Below, piece by piece: positions 10,577 through 18,067 of a stretch of DNA of 54,017 nucleotides; position 1 is the stretch's first letter; every line of letters starts with the position of its first letter. The DNA is from an uncultured Alphaproteobacteria bacterium (GTDB taxonomy: Bacteria > Pseudomonadota > Alphaproteobacteria > RF32 > CAG-239). The notes under the pieces were generated by a model. It made no database searches and was not told the origin of the DNA. It saw nothing but the letters and a program-made list of their open reading frames with translations. A program made the translations under genes and the position numbers. The DNA lies in contig CANPYS010000009.1 of NCBI GenBank assembly GCA_947588655.1, positions 1 through 54,017 of the forward strand, given 5' to 3'.

Positions 10577-10631
10577 TATTATTTTCCTTTTCTAATTGGT
10601 TGACGTTCTTTACAAAACGCCAACATTAAAA

Positions 10632-10940
10632 TTAAAGTTTAATTTCCACATTCACACCCGCGGCCAAATCAAGCTTCATTAAAGCATCAACGGTTTGGGG
10701 CGTGGGATCAACAATATCCAGAAGTCTTTTATGAGTACGAATTTCAAATTGCTCGCGTGATTTTTTATTAATGTGCGGCGAGCGGTTCACCGTAAACTTT
10801 TCAATTCTGGTTGGCAGAGGAATTGGCCCTCTGACATTTGCCCCTGTTCTTTTGGCTGTATGCACGATTTCTTTAGTAGATAAATCAAGCAGACGATGAT
10901 CAAAAGCCTTGAGGCGAATTCTGATATTTTGGGTATCCAT
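10632..10940 (-). CDS. rpsJ: 30S ribosomal protein S10 (NusE)
   Basis: The 102-aa product begins [20 protein letters not shown] and ends with [14 protein letters not shown]10 acts in the 30S head and, as NusE, in transcription antitermination. The open frame extends to 11027, but ATG at 10940 gives the universal S10 start with a GGGAAAG ribosome site. It is the first gene of the operon; tuf, fusA and rpsG are not upstream. Confidence 0.97.
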   Translation of the reverse strand: MDTQNIRIRLKAFDHRLLDLSTKEIVHTAKRTGANVRGPIPLPTRIEKFTVNRSPHINKKSREQFEIRTHKRLLDIVDPTPQTVDALMKLDLAAGVNVEIKL

Positions 10941-11100
10941 TTTTACTTTCCCTATAACTAAACGACAAAAACCTTCAAGAAAGCTGTCGTTTACCTTGTT
11001 AAAATTAAAGCAAACCGTTACATGCAAACGTTTTGCCTATGGTTTTATATTTAACATCACCGGAGTTTGTTAAGGACTCCGAACAAACGTTGTGGGCGGC
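10941..11100 (-). promoter_or_regulatory. S10 operon leader with hairpins
   Basis: The transcribed leader of about 155 nt contains GGAGT/ACTCC (loop about 9 nt) and, close to the rpsJ ribosome site, AAACGACA/TGTCGTTT with a 17-nt loop. Such leaders are often sites of feedback control by a ribosomal protein. No match to the known E. coli L4 target could be judged. Confidence 0.45.
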
Positions 11101-11129
11101 TTATAACATACAACAGCACAGATTGTCAA
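11101..11129 (-). promoter_or_regulatory. Promoter of the S10-spc operon
   Basis: On the minus strand TTGACA (11129-11124) and TTATAA (11106-11101) are 17 bp apart, about 160 nt upstream of rpsJ. The -35 matches the sigma-70 consensus exactly. Confidence 0.75.
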
Positions 11130-11240
11130 GCAAAAAATGCACAAAAAATGAAAAAAAGTTAACGGCGGAATCTTTGACGCAGACTCTCTTTGAGTCAAAT
11201 TGCCGATTCGCGCCGTTAACGATTTTGAGTCTAAAAATTT

Positions 11241-11774
11241 TTAAAAGCTATAAAGCTCCTCGCCCACTTGCTGACAAATGGGATAATAATAAAAATAGAA
11301 ACTTGTTAAGACAAGTGCCGCCACGGGAACGACCACTTTTTCAAATGGAAAATGGGCGTGACCACCATTTTTGGCTTTCATCCACTGGTAAAAACGCGCC
11401 GATAAAACAAGGACGACCGCGCCTAAAATGGTGCTAAAAAGAAACGGATCTAAATAAAAAACGCCAATCACTTCCGAATGATACGTTAATTGCCCGATAT
11501 AAACAAATCCAATCATGGCAACGGACAAAGCCAAAAGCACAAAATCACGACCATAAAAATTCCAATTTTTGCGATCAAACCACTTAATCGTCCAGTAACC
11601 CAACAACGCCAAAAATGCGCCAGCCCAAACTCCGACAACGCTATCATCCACCCCCAAACGACGGGCAATTTCCAATGAAGCCCCGACCGCAATTGTACAA
11701 ACAGCGCAAGCAGGGTTAGCTAAAGCCGGTTTAATCACAAAAACACTTAATAAAAGCAACAAACTTAAAAACAT
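11241..11774 (-). CDS. Multi-pass membrane protein of unknown function
   Basis: The 177-aa product has an N-terminal signal or membrane segment, then PACAVCTIAVGASLEIARRL with a CxxC pair, and about four more hydrophobic segments. The C-terminus is periplasmic or cytoplasmic with a lone Cys (YPICQQV). The CxxC near the membrane could bind a metal or act in thiol chemistry, but I do not recognise the family. It stands alone between the ribosomal operon and anmK. Confidence 0.7.
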   Translation of the reverse strand: MFLSLLLLLSVFVIKPALANPACAVCTIAVGASLEIARRLGVDDSVVGVWAGAFLALLGYWTIKWFDRKNWNFYGRDFVLLALSVAMIGFVYIGQLTYHSEVIGVFYLDPFLFSTILGAVVLVLSARFYQWMKAKNGGHAHFPFEKVVVPVAALVLTSFYFYYYPICQQVGEELYSF

Positions 11775-11829
11775 TTTTTCTTCCTTTCATTTTCCTATTA
11801 AATATAACTTTTCTAGAAATTCAAGTAGA

Positions 11830-13110
11830 TTAAGATAATTCTCCACTTTTAGCCGCGCGTGACCAAAGCGCAATTTTTTGACCGCCTTTTTGAAACAACT
11901 GCCCGCAAAGAGCCGGTTTCAAACAACCCGTAACAGAGGGTTCTGTAAAAGGCATTTTTTGCAAAAAGCAATAAGCGGCATCGGCAATAACACGCGCTTC
12001 CATATATTGACTACTGATACCAAAGACATCGCTCATTTCAATTTGTGGAATAACGCCCAAACAGCGTTCCCAAATTTTTTCAAACAAAATTTCGTGCTCT
12101 TGCAAAACAGCTTTAAGCTCTCTTTTTTGCATAATTTCTTTAAAATCCGAAAGACAGAGCGGATTACGCCAACCACCGCCAAAAAGCAAAAACTGCAAAG
12201 GCATAGACATATCTTTAGGCACAAAACGCAGACTCAAAGCAAAGTTATAAACACTGAAATATTCTGCCGTACGCAAAACATCGGCTTTAGCAAAAGCGTC
12301 CAAGCCCTTAGGCAACTGATACCAATTTGAATCTGACGATTTAGGCGGCATTTTTTCCAAAAAATTATGCCCTTTGGAATCAAGCGCCGATTGCATATAA
12401 AACAAGCGCAAAATATCCTCGGAAACTTTACCATCTCGCCCAAAAGCACCGTCAACATCCATCGTTTTTTGAAAGTACAAACGGCAGAGCATATCCGGAA
12501 AGTGATTAAACGGCCCAACATCCCAACCCAAAACCTGATTTGAAGTAATCAGGGCAATATTTCCCGTATTGCCAGCGTTACAAAAAGCCGCTCTGTCAAG
12601 TCCTAAAGCCTCGGCTAAATGTTTGTTATGAAGTGGCGCTAAAGGCGCGCCCTCACCACCAGCAAAAATATCATCGGAACGAAAGTCAAAAACCACATTT
12701 ATGCCTGTTAAATCCGCCAAAAGTTGCGGATTGCCCACTTGTAAAGTATAAGGTTTGTGATGACCGGCCATAGAAGGCGGAAAATGGTCAAGGGTTTGCC
12801 CATGAAACCCTATTGCCGCCACATCTTTAGCTTTAATTTTGCTTGCTTTGAACCATTCTTTAAGGCTTTCTGCCACAAACCGTGTATAGTCATCAATACC
12901 CTCTGTAAAAGCCCTGATTTGCGCAAGCGCATTCACATCAGATTGATGCGCCTGTACAAGCGCGCGCAAAGAGCGCATTTTTTCGCTTAATTCTAAAGGA
13001 TAAGCTTTGCTGTAAAATGCCAAATCACGAATATGTCCATTTTCAAACTCTGTAAGAACAAAGTCTGCCGCGTCCAAAGAGTTGCCCGTCATTATTCCAA
13101 TAATTTGCAT
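11830..13110 (-). CDS. anmK: Anhydro-N-acetylmuramic acid kinase
   Basis: The 426-aa product begins MQIIGIMTGNSLDAADFVL (family MSGTSLDG motif), has IGFHGQTLDHFP, TLQVGNPQLLADLTG, DFRSDDIFAGGEGAPLAPLH and LFGGGWRNPL. AnmK phosphorylates and opens 1,6-anhydroMurNAc in cell-wall recycling, giving MurNAc-6-P. The start is ATG at 13110. Its ribosome site GGGAG lies within a terminator hairpin (13112-13140). Confidence 0.93.
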   Translation of the reverse strand: MQIIGIMTGNSLDAADFVLTEFENGHIRDLAFYSKAYPLELSEKMRSLRALVQAHQSDVNALAQIRAFTEGIDDYTRFVAESLKEWFKASKIKAKDVAAIGFHGQTLDHFPPSMAGHHKPYTLQVGNPQLLADLTGINVVFDFRSDDIFAGGEGAPLAPLHNKHLAEALGLDRAAFCNAGNTGNIALITSNQVLGWDVGPFNHFPDMLCRLYFQKTMDVDGAFGRDGKVSEDILRLFYMQSALDSKGHNFLEKMPPKSSDSNWYQLPKGLDAFAKADVLRTAEYFSVYNFALSLRFVPKDMSMPLQFLLFGGGWRNPLCLSDFKEIMQKRELKAVLQEHEILFEKIWERCLGVIPQIEMSDVFGISSQYMEARVIADAAYCFLQKMPFTEPSVTGCLKPALCGQLFQKGGQKIALWSRAAKSGELS

Positions 13111-13111
13111 C

Positions 13112-13140
13112 AAAAAAAACTCCCTGTTGATACAGGGAGT
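13112..13140 (-). terminator. Terminator hairpin overlapping the anmK ribosome site
   Basis: On the minus strand ACTCCCTGT pairs with ACAGGGAGT (4-nt loop), followed by eight T and, one base later, the anmK ATG. The 3' arm contains the GGGAG ribosome site. It ends the upstream gene (13166-13528) and can hide the anmK ribosome site in read-through RNA. Confidence 0.8.
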
Positions 13141-13165
13141 GTAGAAGTTTTGTCTTAAAATTTAT

Positions 13166-13528
13166 TTAATAGGTTGCTACAGCTTGTCTTTGCATAGCAA
13201 TATTAAAGGAACTTTTTTCAATAAATTTCTTAAAATCACCCTTAAAGTGGGTAATATCGCCATGCCCCGCGTCTTTATATTTTTTAGCCGCCATGTAAAC
13301 ATAATCTTCCGGATTAAGTTCGCAACCCTTGCTAGCATTATATTCGGCAACACGCGCCTTCAATGTAGCAACTGTATCATTATCGGTGATTTTATCGGGG
13401 TTTGAACGTGTTTTTTCAAGCGCTGCCGAAAGCAACCTAAATGTCTTATCTTTATCACCTTCAGTCGCCTCCAAAGCCGCCTTAAAAAGCTGCCCCGTCG
13501 TCGGTTTTTTATTGAGCGTATCAGTCAT
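13166..13528 (-). CDS. Small soluble protein of unknown function
   Basis: The 120-aa product begins MTDTLNKKPTTGQLFKAALE; it is charged, mostly helical and has no signal peptide or membrane segment. ATG at 13528 is chosen because AAAGGAG lies 8 nt upstream. The family is not recognised. It is followed directly by the terminator shared with anmK. Confidence 0.65.
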   Translation of the reverse strand: MTDTLNKKPTTGQLFKAALEATEGDKDKTFRLLSAALEKTRSNPDKITDNDTVATLKARVAEYNASKGCELNPEDYVYMAAKKYKDAGHGDITHFKGDFKKFIEKSSFNIAMQRQAVATY

Positions 13529-13628
13529 GGACGTGCTCCTTTCGTGCATAATTATATTTATATTTTAAATATACCATAAATAAAGAACGAAAGCAAGCAA
13601 AATCTGTCACAAAAGTGTCACAATTGGG

Positions 13629-14522
13629 TTATGAGCGGCGATGAATAACAAAATCTGCCAAAGCGCTTAAAACATCGGCTTTTGGACCGAAATCTTTAAG
13701 GGCGTTTTGTGCCGTGTGAACCAAGTTTTGCGCCATATTTTTAGCCTCTTTTAAGCCATAGCATGAAACAAAAGTCAATTTATTTTGGGTTTCATCTTTA
13801 TGGAGTGTTTTGCCCATTTCTGCAACACTGCCTTCCACATCTAAAATATCATCAGCCACTTGGAAAGCAATACCGATATTTTTGGCATAGACATCTAGCA
13901 TTTCGCGTTCTTTTTCTGAAGCGCCACCAATAATAGCGCCTGCCTGAACGGCATAACGGAGCAAGCGACCAGTTTTCATTTCTTCAATATGACGAATAAG
14001 TTCTGCCGGCTGAGCAGATCCCTGCCCTTTTTCCGCCGCCAAATCTAGCATTTGCCCTGCGACCATACCATCAAATGCCCCTGCCCCTTGCGCCAAGAGC
14101 TTAATTAGTTCAATTTTAACAGATTCCGCATAATTTGCCTTTGCCAGCACTTCAAAGGCCAAAGTCAACAAGCCATCGCCCGCCAAGATAGCGGTTGGCT
14201 CATCAAATTGTTTATGACACGTTGGTTTACCGCGGCGCAAATCATCATTATCCATAGCCGGCAAGTCGTCATGGATGAGCGAATAAGTATGCAACATTTC
14301 AAGCGCGGCGGCGGCGGAAAAAGTATTTTGGAATGATTGCCCATAAAGTTTAGCGGTTTCATGGATTAAAAAAGGGCGCAGACGTTTGCCGCCATTAAGA
14401 ACAGAATAAGCCATCGCCTGCATCACGCGTTTTTCAGCACCTTGCGGAAGAACAAAAAACGCCCCGACTTTTTGATTAAATTCTTCACTATAAGAAAGGA
14501 GCAAGCTTTGAATATCAGTCAT
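13629..14522 (-). CDS. ispA: Polyprenyl diphosphate synthase (farnesyl/geranyl type)
   Basis: The 297-aa product has the first Asp-rich motif in LIHDDLPAMDNDDLRRGKPT and the second in QVADDILDVEG, plus NGGKRLRPFLIHE for IPP binding. It condenses IPP with allylic diphosphates, normally giving farnesyl diphosphate for quinones and undecaprenyl phosphate. Its ATG overlaps the xseB stop by one base; the xseB-ispA pair is common in proteobacteria and usually continues to dxs, which is not seen here. Confidence 0.93.
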   Translation of the reverse strand: MTDIQSLLLSYSEEFNQKVGAFFVLPQGAEKRVMQAMAYSVLNGGKRLRPFLIHETAKLYGQSFQNTFSAAAALEMLHTYSLIHDDLPAMDNDDLRRGKPTCHKQFDEPTAILAGDGLLTLAFEVLAKANYAESVKIELIKLLAQGAGAFDGMVAGQMLDLAAEKGQGSAQPAELIRHIEEMKTGRLLRYAVQAGAIIGGASEKEREMLDVYAKNIGIAFQVADDILDVEGSVAEMGKTLHKDETQNKLTFVSCYGLKEAKNMAQNLVHTAQNALKDFGPKADVLSALADFVIHRRS

Positions 14523-14767
14523 TATTCTTCAATTTTATCCAGCGGTTTCAAAACCTGAGAGCCTTGCGCGTCTATTTCAAGTTTTTCAACTTTCAACTGC
14601 GCGGCCTTAAGTTTTTCGTCACAAAATTTTTTCAAAGCGGTAGCTTTTTCATAAGCCTCAACGGCATCATCAAGTTTAATACGACCGCCTTCCAAATCTT
14701 GCACAAGTTTTTCAAGTTCTTGCAAAGCGTCTTCAAAGCTCAAATTTTTAAAATCAGCAAGTGTCAT
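14522..14767 (-). CDS. xseB: Exodeoxyribonuclease VII small subunit
   Basis: The 81-aa product has the XseB pattern: LSFEDALQELEKLVQDLEGG, then LDDAVEAYEKATALKKFCDE. Several copies bind XseA to form the single-strand exonuclease ExoVII. Its ATG follows GGAGG. xseA is not in the window. Confidence 0.93.
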   Translation of the reverse strand: MTLADFKNLSFEDALQELEKLVQDLEGGRIKLDDAVEAYEKATALKKFCDEKLKAAQLKVEKLEIDAQGSQVLKPLDKIEE

Positions 14768-14845
14768 TTTTCCTCCTTAACAGAGGAATATTTTAGGCTT
14801 TTTTAAAAGAATATCAACTAATTTTATAAAATTGTGAATTTATTA

Positions 14846-14873
14846 TTGACGAATTTAATAATTTGAATAATAT
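14846..14873 (+). promoter_or_regulatory. Promoter candidate for the structured RNA
   Basis: TTGACG and TAATAT are separated by 16 bp on the plus strand, pointing into the structured segment beginning about 14880. No open frame follows at once, consistent with an RNA gene. Confidence 0.45.
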
Positions 14874-14879
14874 TTTATA

Positions 14880-15105
14880 TTGTCGTATAAGACAGGTCTT
14901 GAACAGCCCGTTATTATGCGGTGACGGAAATCACCGAGAGCTTTGAAAAAAAGCAATTTCCCCGACCTTGGCCGGGGAGCTTTTAGTGGATGTCCAAAAG
15001 TTCGCACTTTAAAGACTAAGAGGTCATTGCATAATACATGATGTTCAACTTCCCGACCGCTTGAGCTCGTTACCGTATGTTTATAATTATAAAAGAACAA
15101 AAATC
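14880..15105 (+). ncRNA. Candidate structured non-coding RNA
   Basis: Nested long-range helices are visible: TTGAACA (14899) with TGTTCAA (15042), and ATTATGC (14913) with GCATAAT (15029). Inside are GGTGA/TCACC, CCCCG/CGGGG and AAAGT/ACTTT hairpins. An extended rod of about 200 nt with a promoter is reminiscent of 6S RNA in overall shape only, and I cannot confirm the family. The strand is inferred from the promoter at 14846. The minus-strand 81-aa frame here looks spurious. Confidence 0.45.
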
Positions 15106-15137
15106 AATATCTACGGACTTGCCTAAGCAATGAGTAT

Positions 15138-15153
15138 AAAGTATATATACTTT
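15138..15153. promoter_or_regulatory. Perfect 16-bp palindrome upstream of the arsR-like gene
   Basis: AAAGTATATATACTTT lies 72 bp before the regulator start. ArsR/SmtB proteins bind AT-rich dyads of this kind at their own promoters, so an autoregulatory operator is likely. Confidence 0.55.
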
Positions 15154-15224
15154 GCACTTAATTAAAACTTTCAATAACGTAGATTGATATTAAATAAACT
15201 CTTAAAAATTGTTAGGAGAAAAAG

Positions 15225-15494
15225 ATGAAAAGTCAATCGTTATTGGCTAAAACTGCTATTATAAAAGCAATTAGCAACCCCAAGCGTCTAGAGATTTTGC
15301 ATAATCTCAACGACAACGAATTAAGCGTTGGGAAATTGGAAGACCTTGTTAAGCTGAGTCAATCGGCTATTTCACAGCATTTATCTGTTTTACGTCGTGC
15401 CAAAGTGGTTAAGACGCGTCGCAATGCGCAAACCATTTATTACAGCATTGATAACAGCTTTGTTGCTGAAGTTTTGAAACTTTTGAATTTATAG
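15225..15494 (+). CDS. ArsR/SmtB-family transcriptional regulator
   Basis: The 89-aa winged-helix protein has AISNPKRLEILHNLNDNELS and the recognition segment LSQSAISQHLSVLRRAKVV, then TRRNAQTIYYSI. The usual metal site ELCVC is replaced by ELSVG and there is no cysteine, so metal sensing by that site is unlikely. TTAGGAG lies before the ATG. The next gene follows by 14 nt and is probably its target and partner. Confidence 0.85.
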   Translation: MKSQSLLAKTAIIKAISNPKRLEILHNLNDNELSVGKLEDLVKLSQSAISQHLSVLRRAKVVKTRRNAQTIYYSIDNSFVAEVLKLLNL

Positions 15495-15508
15495 GGATAG
15501 GAAGACTT

Positions 15509-16123
15509 ATGACTAAAATTAAATGGCCAGCGGGAACAATGCTTGCGCCACTGCCGCCAGTTTTGGTTTCATCGGGGTGCAATGAAGCGCCAAACGTTAT
15601 GACAGCGGCGTGGAGTGGCATTATTTGTACAAATCCAGTTTTGACGTATGTTTCTATCAGACCGGAGCGTTATTCGCATAAACTAATAAGCAAGAACAAA
15701 GCGTTTGTTTTGAATGTGCCGAACTTGCCTTTAGCGCGAGCGGTAGATTTTTGCGGTGTCAAATCGGGGCGAGATATGGACAAGTTCAAGGCTTGCGGTT
15801 TAACGGCTATAGCTTGTGACGAGGTTTGCGCGCCTCAAATTTTAGAAGCGCCACTATCGCTTGCTTGCAAGGTTTTAGAGATAAGGCCTTTTGGCACGCA
15901 CGATATGTTTTTAGCGGAAGTAAAATCGGTTTATGTTGACGACAAGTATCTTAACGACAAAGGGGCTTTATGCCTAGAAAAAGCGGGGCTTTTGGCTTAT
16001 GCTCACGGTTTTTATTATACTTTAGGGCGGCAACTTGGCAAATTTGGTTTTTCAGTAGAGAAGAAAAAGACGATTCGCAAGCGGCAAGCACTAGCGCGAG
16101 CAAATAAAAAAGCGATGAAATAA
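15509..16123 (+). CDS. Flavin reductase-like (flavoredoxin/DIM6-NTAB) domain protein
   Basis: The 204-aa product has the FMN-binding split-barrel pattern: PPVLVSSGCNEAPNVMTAAW, RPERYSHKLISKNKAFVLN, and a C-terminal AYAHGFYYTLGRQLGKFGFS. Related proteins bind FMN and reduce flavin or act in electron transfer. It is co-transcribed with the ArsR-like regulator. The basic tail (KKKTIRKRQALARANKKAMK) is longer than usual. Confidence 0.8.
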   Translation: MTKIKWPAGTMLAPLPPVLVSSGCNEAPNVMTAAWSGIICTNPVLTYVSIRPERYSHKLISKNKAFVLNVPNLPLARAVDFCGVKSGRDMDKFKACGLTAIACDEVCAPQILEAPLSLACKVLEIRPFGTHDMFLAEVKSVYVDDKYLNDKGALCLEKAGLLAYAHGFYYTLGRQLGKFGFSVEKKKTIRKRQALARANKKAMK

Positions 16124-16172
16124 TTTTGTTGACAACGGTGTTAAAATATGCCAAAACCCTCATTGTACTGAT

Positions 16173-16249
16173 GCGCTCTTAGCTCAGCTGGATAGAGCAA
16201 CAGCCTTCTAAGCTGTGGGTCGGGCGTTCGAATCGCCCAGAGCGCGCCA
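16173..16249 (+). tRNA. tRNA-Arg (UCU)
   Basis: All four arms are present: acceptor GCGCTCT/AGAGCGC, D-stem GCTC/GAGC, anticodon stem ACAGC/GCTGT with loop CTTCTAA (anticodon TCT), T-stem GGGCG/CGCCC. CCA is encoded. Confidence 0.96.
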
Positions 16250-16252
16250 CTA

Positions 16253-16284
16253 CCAAAAAACACCCTAACGGGTGTTTTTTGGTA
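16253..16284 (+). terminator. Terminator after tRNA-Arg
   Basis: CCAAAAAACACCC pairs with GGGTGTTTTTTGG around TAAC. The T-run is in the 3' arm, so it works as an intrinsic terminator in either direction. Confidence 0.8.
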
Positions 16285-16293
16285 GTGGCGGAT

Positions 16294-16436
16294 AGAACTT
16301 CTTTGCCTTGTGAAGCCGCGACAGCGTGCAAAACAAGGCGTAGAAGTTCTTTGACCGAAGCGTAGTTAGCGCGCCCATAGGGCAAGCTCTACGGAGCAAG
16401 ACCTATAAAAAAGGTGACTTAACGTCACCTTTTTTT
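16294..16436 (+). ncRNA. Possible small structured RNA ending at a terminator
   Basis: AGAACTTCT (16294) pairs with AGAAGTTCT (16342) and, inside, GCCTTGT (16305) pairs with ACAAGGC (16333). Further downstream GCTC/GAGC forms a small hairpin and AAGGTGAC/GTCACCTT plus seven T ends the unit (16411-16436). No promoter of its own was found, so it may be a repeat element or a trailer rather than an RNA gene. Confidence 0.35.
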
Positions 16437-16488
16437 AATGGCGGCGTAGCTTTGTTCAAACTGTGAACATAATGATTTGAGCTCAATA

Positions 16489-16764
16489 TCAGATTTTAAA
16501 CAAACGTGCATGACTGCCCATAGTAACCAGCAAAATAACAGTATTTTGCGATTCCTTATAAATAAGAACCCAATCCGGTTCAATGTGCAAATCCCGATAA
16601 CCTTTCCAATTATCTTTTAGAGGATGATCTTTATACTTTGCAGGAATATCTATTCCTTCTTCTAAAATTTTTAACACCGTGTGGAGTTTGCGCATATCTT
16701 TGCCTTGTTTTTGGCATAGTTTATAATCACGTTTAAACCCTGTCGTAAAAGCCAATTTACGCAT
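16489..16764 (-). CDS. yafQ: YafQ-family type II toxin (mRNA interferase)
   Basis: The 91-aa product matches YafQ closely: FKRDYKLCQKQGKDM, KDHPLKDNWKGYRDLHIEPD, WVLIYK and a C-terminal GSHARLFKI. YafQ cleaves mRNA on the ribosome; the late HxxLF histidine is the catalytic one in the family. It starts 3 nt after the antitoxin gene. Confidence 0.9.
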   Translation of the reverse strand: MRKLAFTTGFKRDYKLCQKQGKDMRKLHTVLKILEEGIDIPAKYKDHPLKDNWKGYRDLHIEPDWVLIYKESQNTVILLVTMGSHARLFKI

Positions 16765-16767
16765 AAA

Positions 16768-17049
16768 TCAATCCTTTTCTAATTCTGCAATTGTTTCTTC
16801 AGCATTTAAGAAAGGACCGCGCACGTTGCCGGCTTGAATATCAGCCTCTGTTCTTTTCAAGATTTTTTCCAATTCTTTACTAGGTTCATCATAGGCAATA
16901 TGAGGTTGGAAAGGCAAAGCCCGACTATGAATAATTTGTTTTACCAGCATACGGACGGCATCATTTAAGGTCATACCCATTTGTTCCAAGATGCTTTCAG
17001 CTTGTTTTTTACTTTCGGCATCAACACGCGCCTGAATAACCGTATTCAT
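16768..17049 (-). CDS. dinJ: RelB/DinJ-family antitoxin
   Basis: The 93-aa product begins MNTVIQARVDAESKKQAESI and has MGMTLNDAVRMLVKQIIHS, a ribbon-helix-helix N-terminus typical of DinJ. It neutralises the YafQ-like toxin downstream and should repress the shared promoter. ATG at 17049 is chosen over 17079 because GGGAG lies 8 nt upstream. Confidence 0.9.
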   Translation of the reverse strand: MNTVIQARVDAESKKQAESILEQMGMTLNDAVRMLVKQIIHSRALPFQPHIAYDEPSKELEKILKRTEADIQAGNVRGPFLNAEETIAELEKD

Positions 17050-17083
17050 TTTTTGTACTCCCTTTTGCATTTTCAACACCCTT

Positions 17084-17112
17084 AATATACTACAAAATCA
17101 TTACTAAGTCAA
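17084..17112 (-). promoter_or_regulatory. Promoter of the toxin-antitoxin operon
   Basis: On the minus strand TTGACT and TATATT are exactly 17 bp apart, 35 nt upstream of the antitoxin ATG. Confidence 0.7.
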
Positions 17113-17253
17113 TAATAATATAATAGTTTTGCGTTACTATTCAATAAGAGAGTTACAAAACCCTACAGAAAATTACTATGAATACACAAGTGGCGACTCG
17201 GCACAAATTAAAGCTTTTTCATTTTTATTTTAATCATTATTCTAACGCCCATT

Positions 17254-17296
17254 AAAAAAGACACCCTAGCGCACAAAACGTTAAAGTGTCTTTTTT
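17254..17296. terminator. Orphan bidirectional terminator hairpin
   Basis: AAAAAAGACAC pairs with GTGTCTTTTTT around about 21 nt. No gene ends just before it on either strand; it may be left from a lost gene. Confidence 0.6.
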
Positions 17297-17813
17297 CTCT
17301 ATAAAGGAATTCATAATAATATTGTTACTTAATTCACGAAAGGTTTGAAAAAAACTCATTTTTCAATAAATGGAAAGGAGAAAAATTTTTCTTCTTTCCG
17401 ATTCGCGGAAAGGTGAAGAATCTACCTCAACCGTCACTCTGAACGACCCCAAAAGTCATCCCGAACTCGTTTCGGGATCTCATCAAATAGATGCTGAAAC
17501 AAGTTCAGCATGACAATTTGATTCGTTTCACCTGGATTCTTCGGCTTCTTGCTCGTAAGTTTTGCGTTAATCGCAAAACTAACTCGCTTTGGTCACCGCT
17601 CTGTAACGCTTGCATCGGCGTCTATCGTCGCCTCGCAAGCTAACAATCGCGTGATGTCGCCTAAAAAACAACAATTACTTTTGTTGTTTTTATAGGCTCC
17701 ACGCCTCAGAATGACGTCAGGAGGCTGTTTCGCCTTTTCCACCTAAGTTTCGGGAAGGCGGAAAAGGAATATAATCCTTATTCTTTCTCCCGATTCGCGG
17801 GAAGGTGGATAGC

Positions 17814-17919
17814 GTGTGCAGATAGAGTGATTTAAGGGGCAAAAGTACCGCAGCGTACGTAAGAGGTACGTGAGGACACTTTTGCCCTCTTAAATTGCTC
17901 TAGGTGCCAGCTAGACACC
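17814..17919. repeat. Covarying hairpin element, copy A
   Basis: Arms: GTGT (17814)/ACAC (17915), AGAG (17824)/CTCT (17898), TTTAA (17831)/TTAAA (17890) and GGGCAAAAGT (17837)/ACTTTTGCCC (17878). The apex has GTAC, a short AAGAG-type loop and GTACGTGA. Copies B and C share the layout and the end motifs but not the arm sequences. Confidence 0.7.
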
Positions 17920-17946
17920 TTTCTTCCGAGTCGCGGGAAGGTGAAG

Positions 17947-18049
17947 AACCGTTTAGATAGAGGGGTTTTCAGGGCGAGGGAAATTCTAGTGTACAAAAGA
18001 GGTACATGAATTTCCCGAGACCCGCAAAAACGCCTCTAGATGAGCGGTT
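17947..18049. repeat. Covarying hairpin element, copy B
   Basis: Arms: AACCG (17947)/CGGTT (18045), AGAGG (17959)/CCTCT (18033), TTTT (17966)/AAAA (18026), GGG (17972)/CCC (18021), and GGGAAATTC (17978)/GAATTTCCC (18008). The apex is GTACAAAAGAGGTACATGA. It ends 19 nt from the autotransporter stop and could act as its 3' structure. Confidence 0.7.
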
Positions 18050-18067
18050 ATACACCTTCCCATGCCA

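Larger units (their letters stand above)
17297..18067. repeat. Mosaic of dispersed repeats
   Basis: No gene is seen. It holds: three versions of a CCGANTCGCGGGAAGGTG stretch (near 17396, 17788 and 17925), CCCGAA/TTCGGG at 17460-17476, the ATGCTGAA palindrome at 17491-17511, AGTTTTGCG/CGCAAAACT near 17560-17582, an AACAACA/TGTTGTT hairpin near 17665-17690, and two members of the covarying hairpin family listed separately. Confidence 0.65.

Noticed and set aside
14855-15100. 81-aa minus-strand frame
   Set aside because: It has no family-like pattern and covers the paired arms of the candidate RNA.
16179-16385. 68-aa minus-strand frame across tRNA-Arg
   Set aside because: It is the antisense reading of a tRNA and its terminator, a common false protein.
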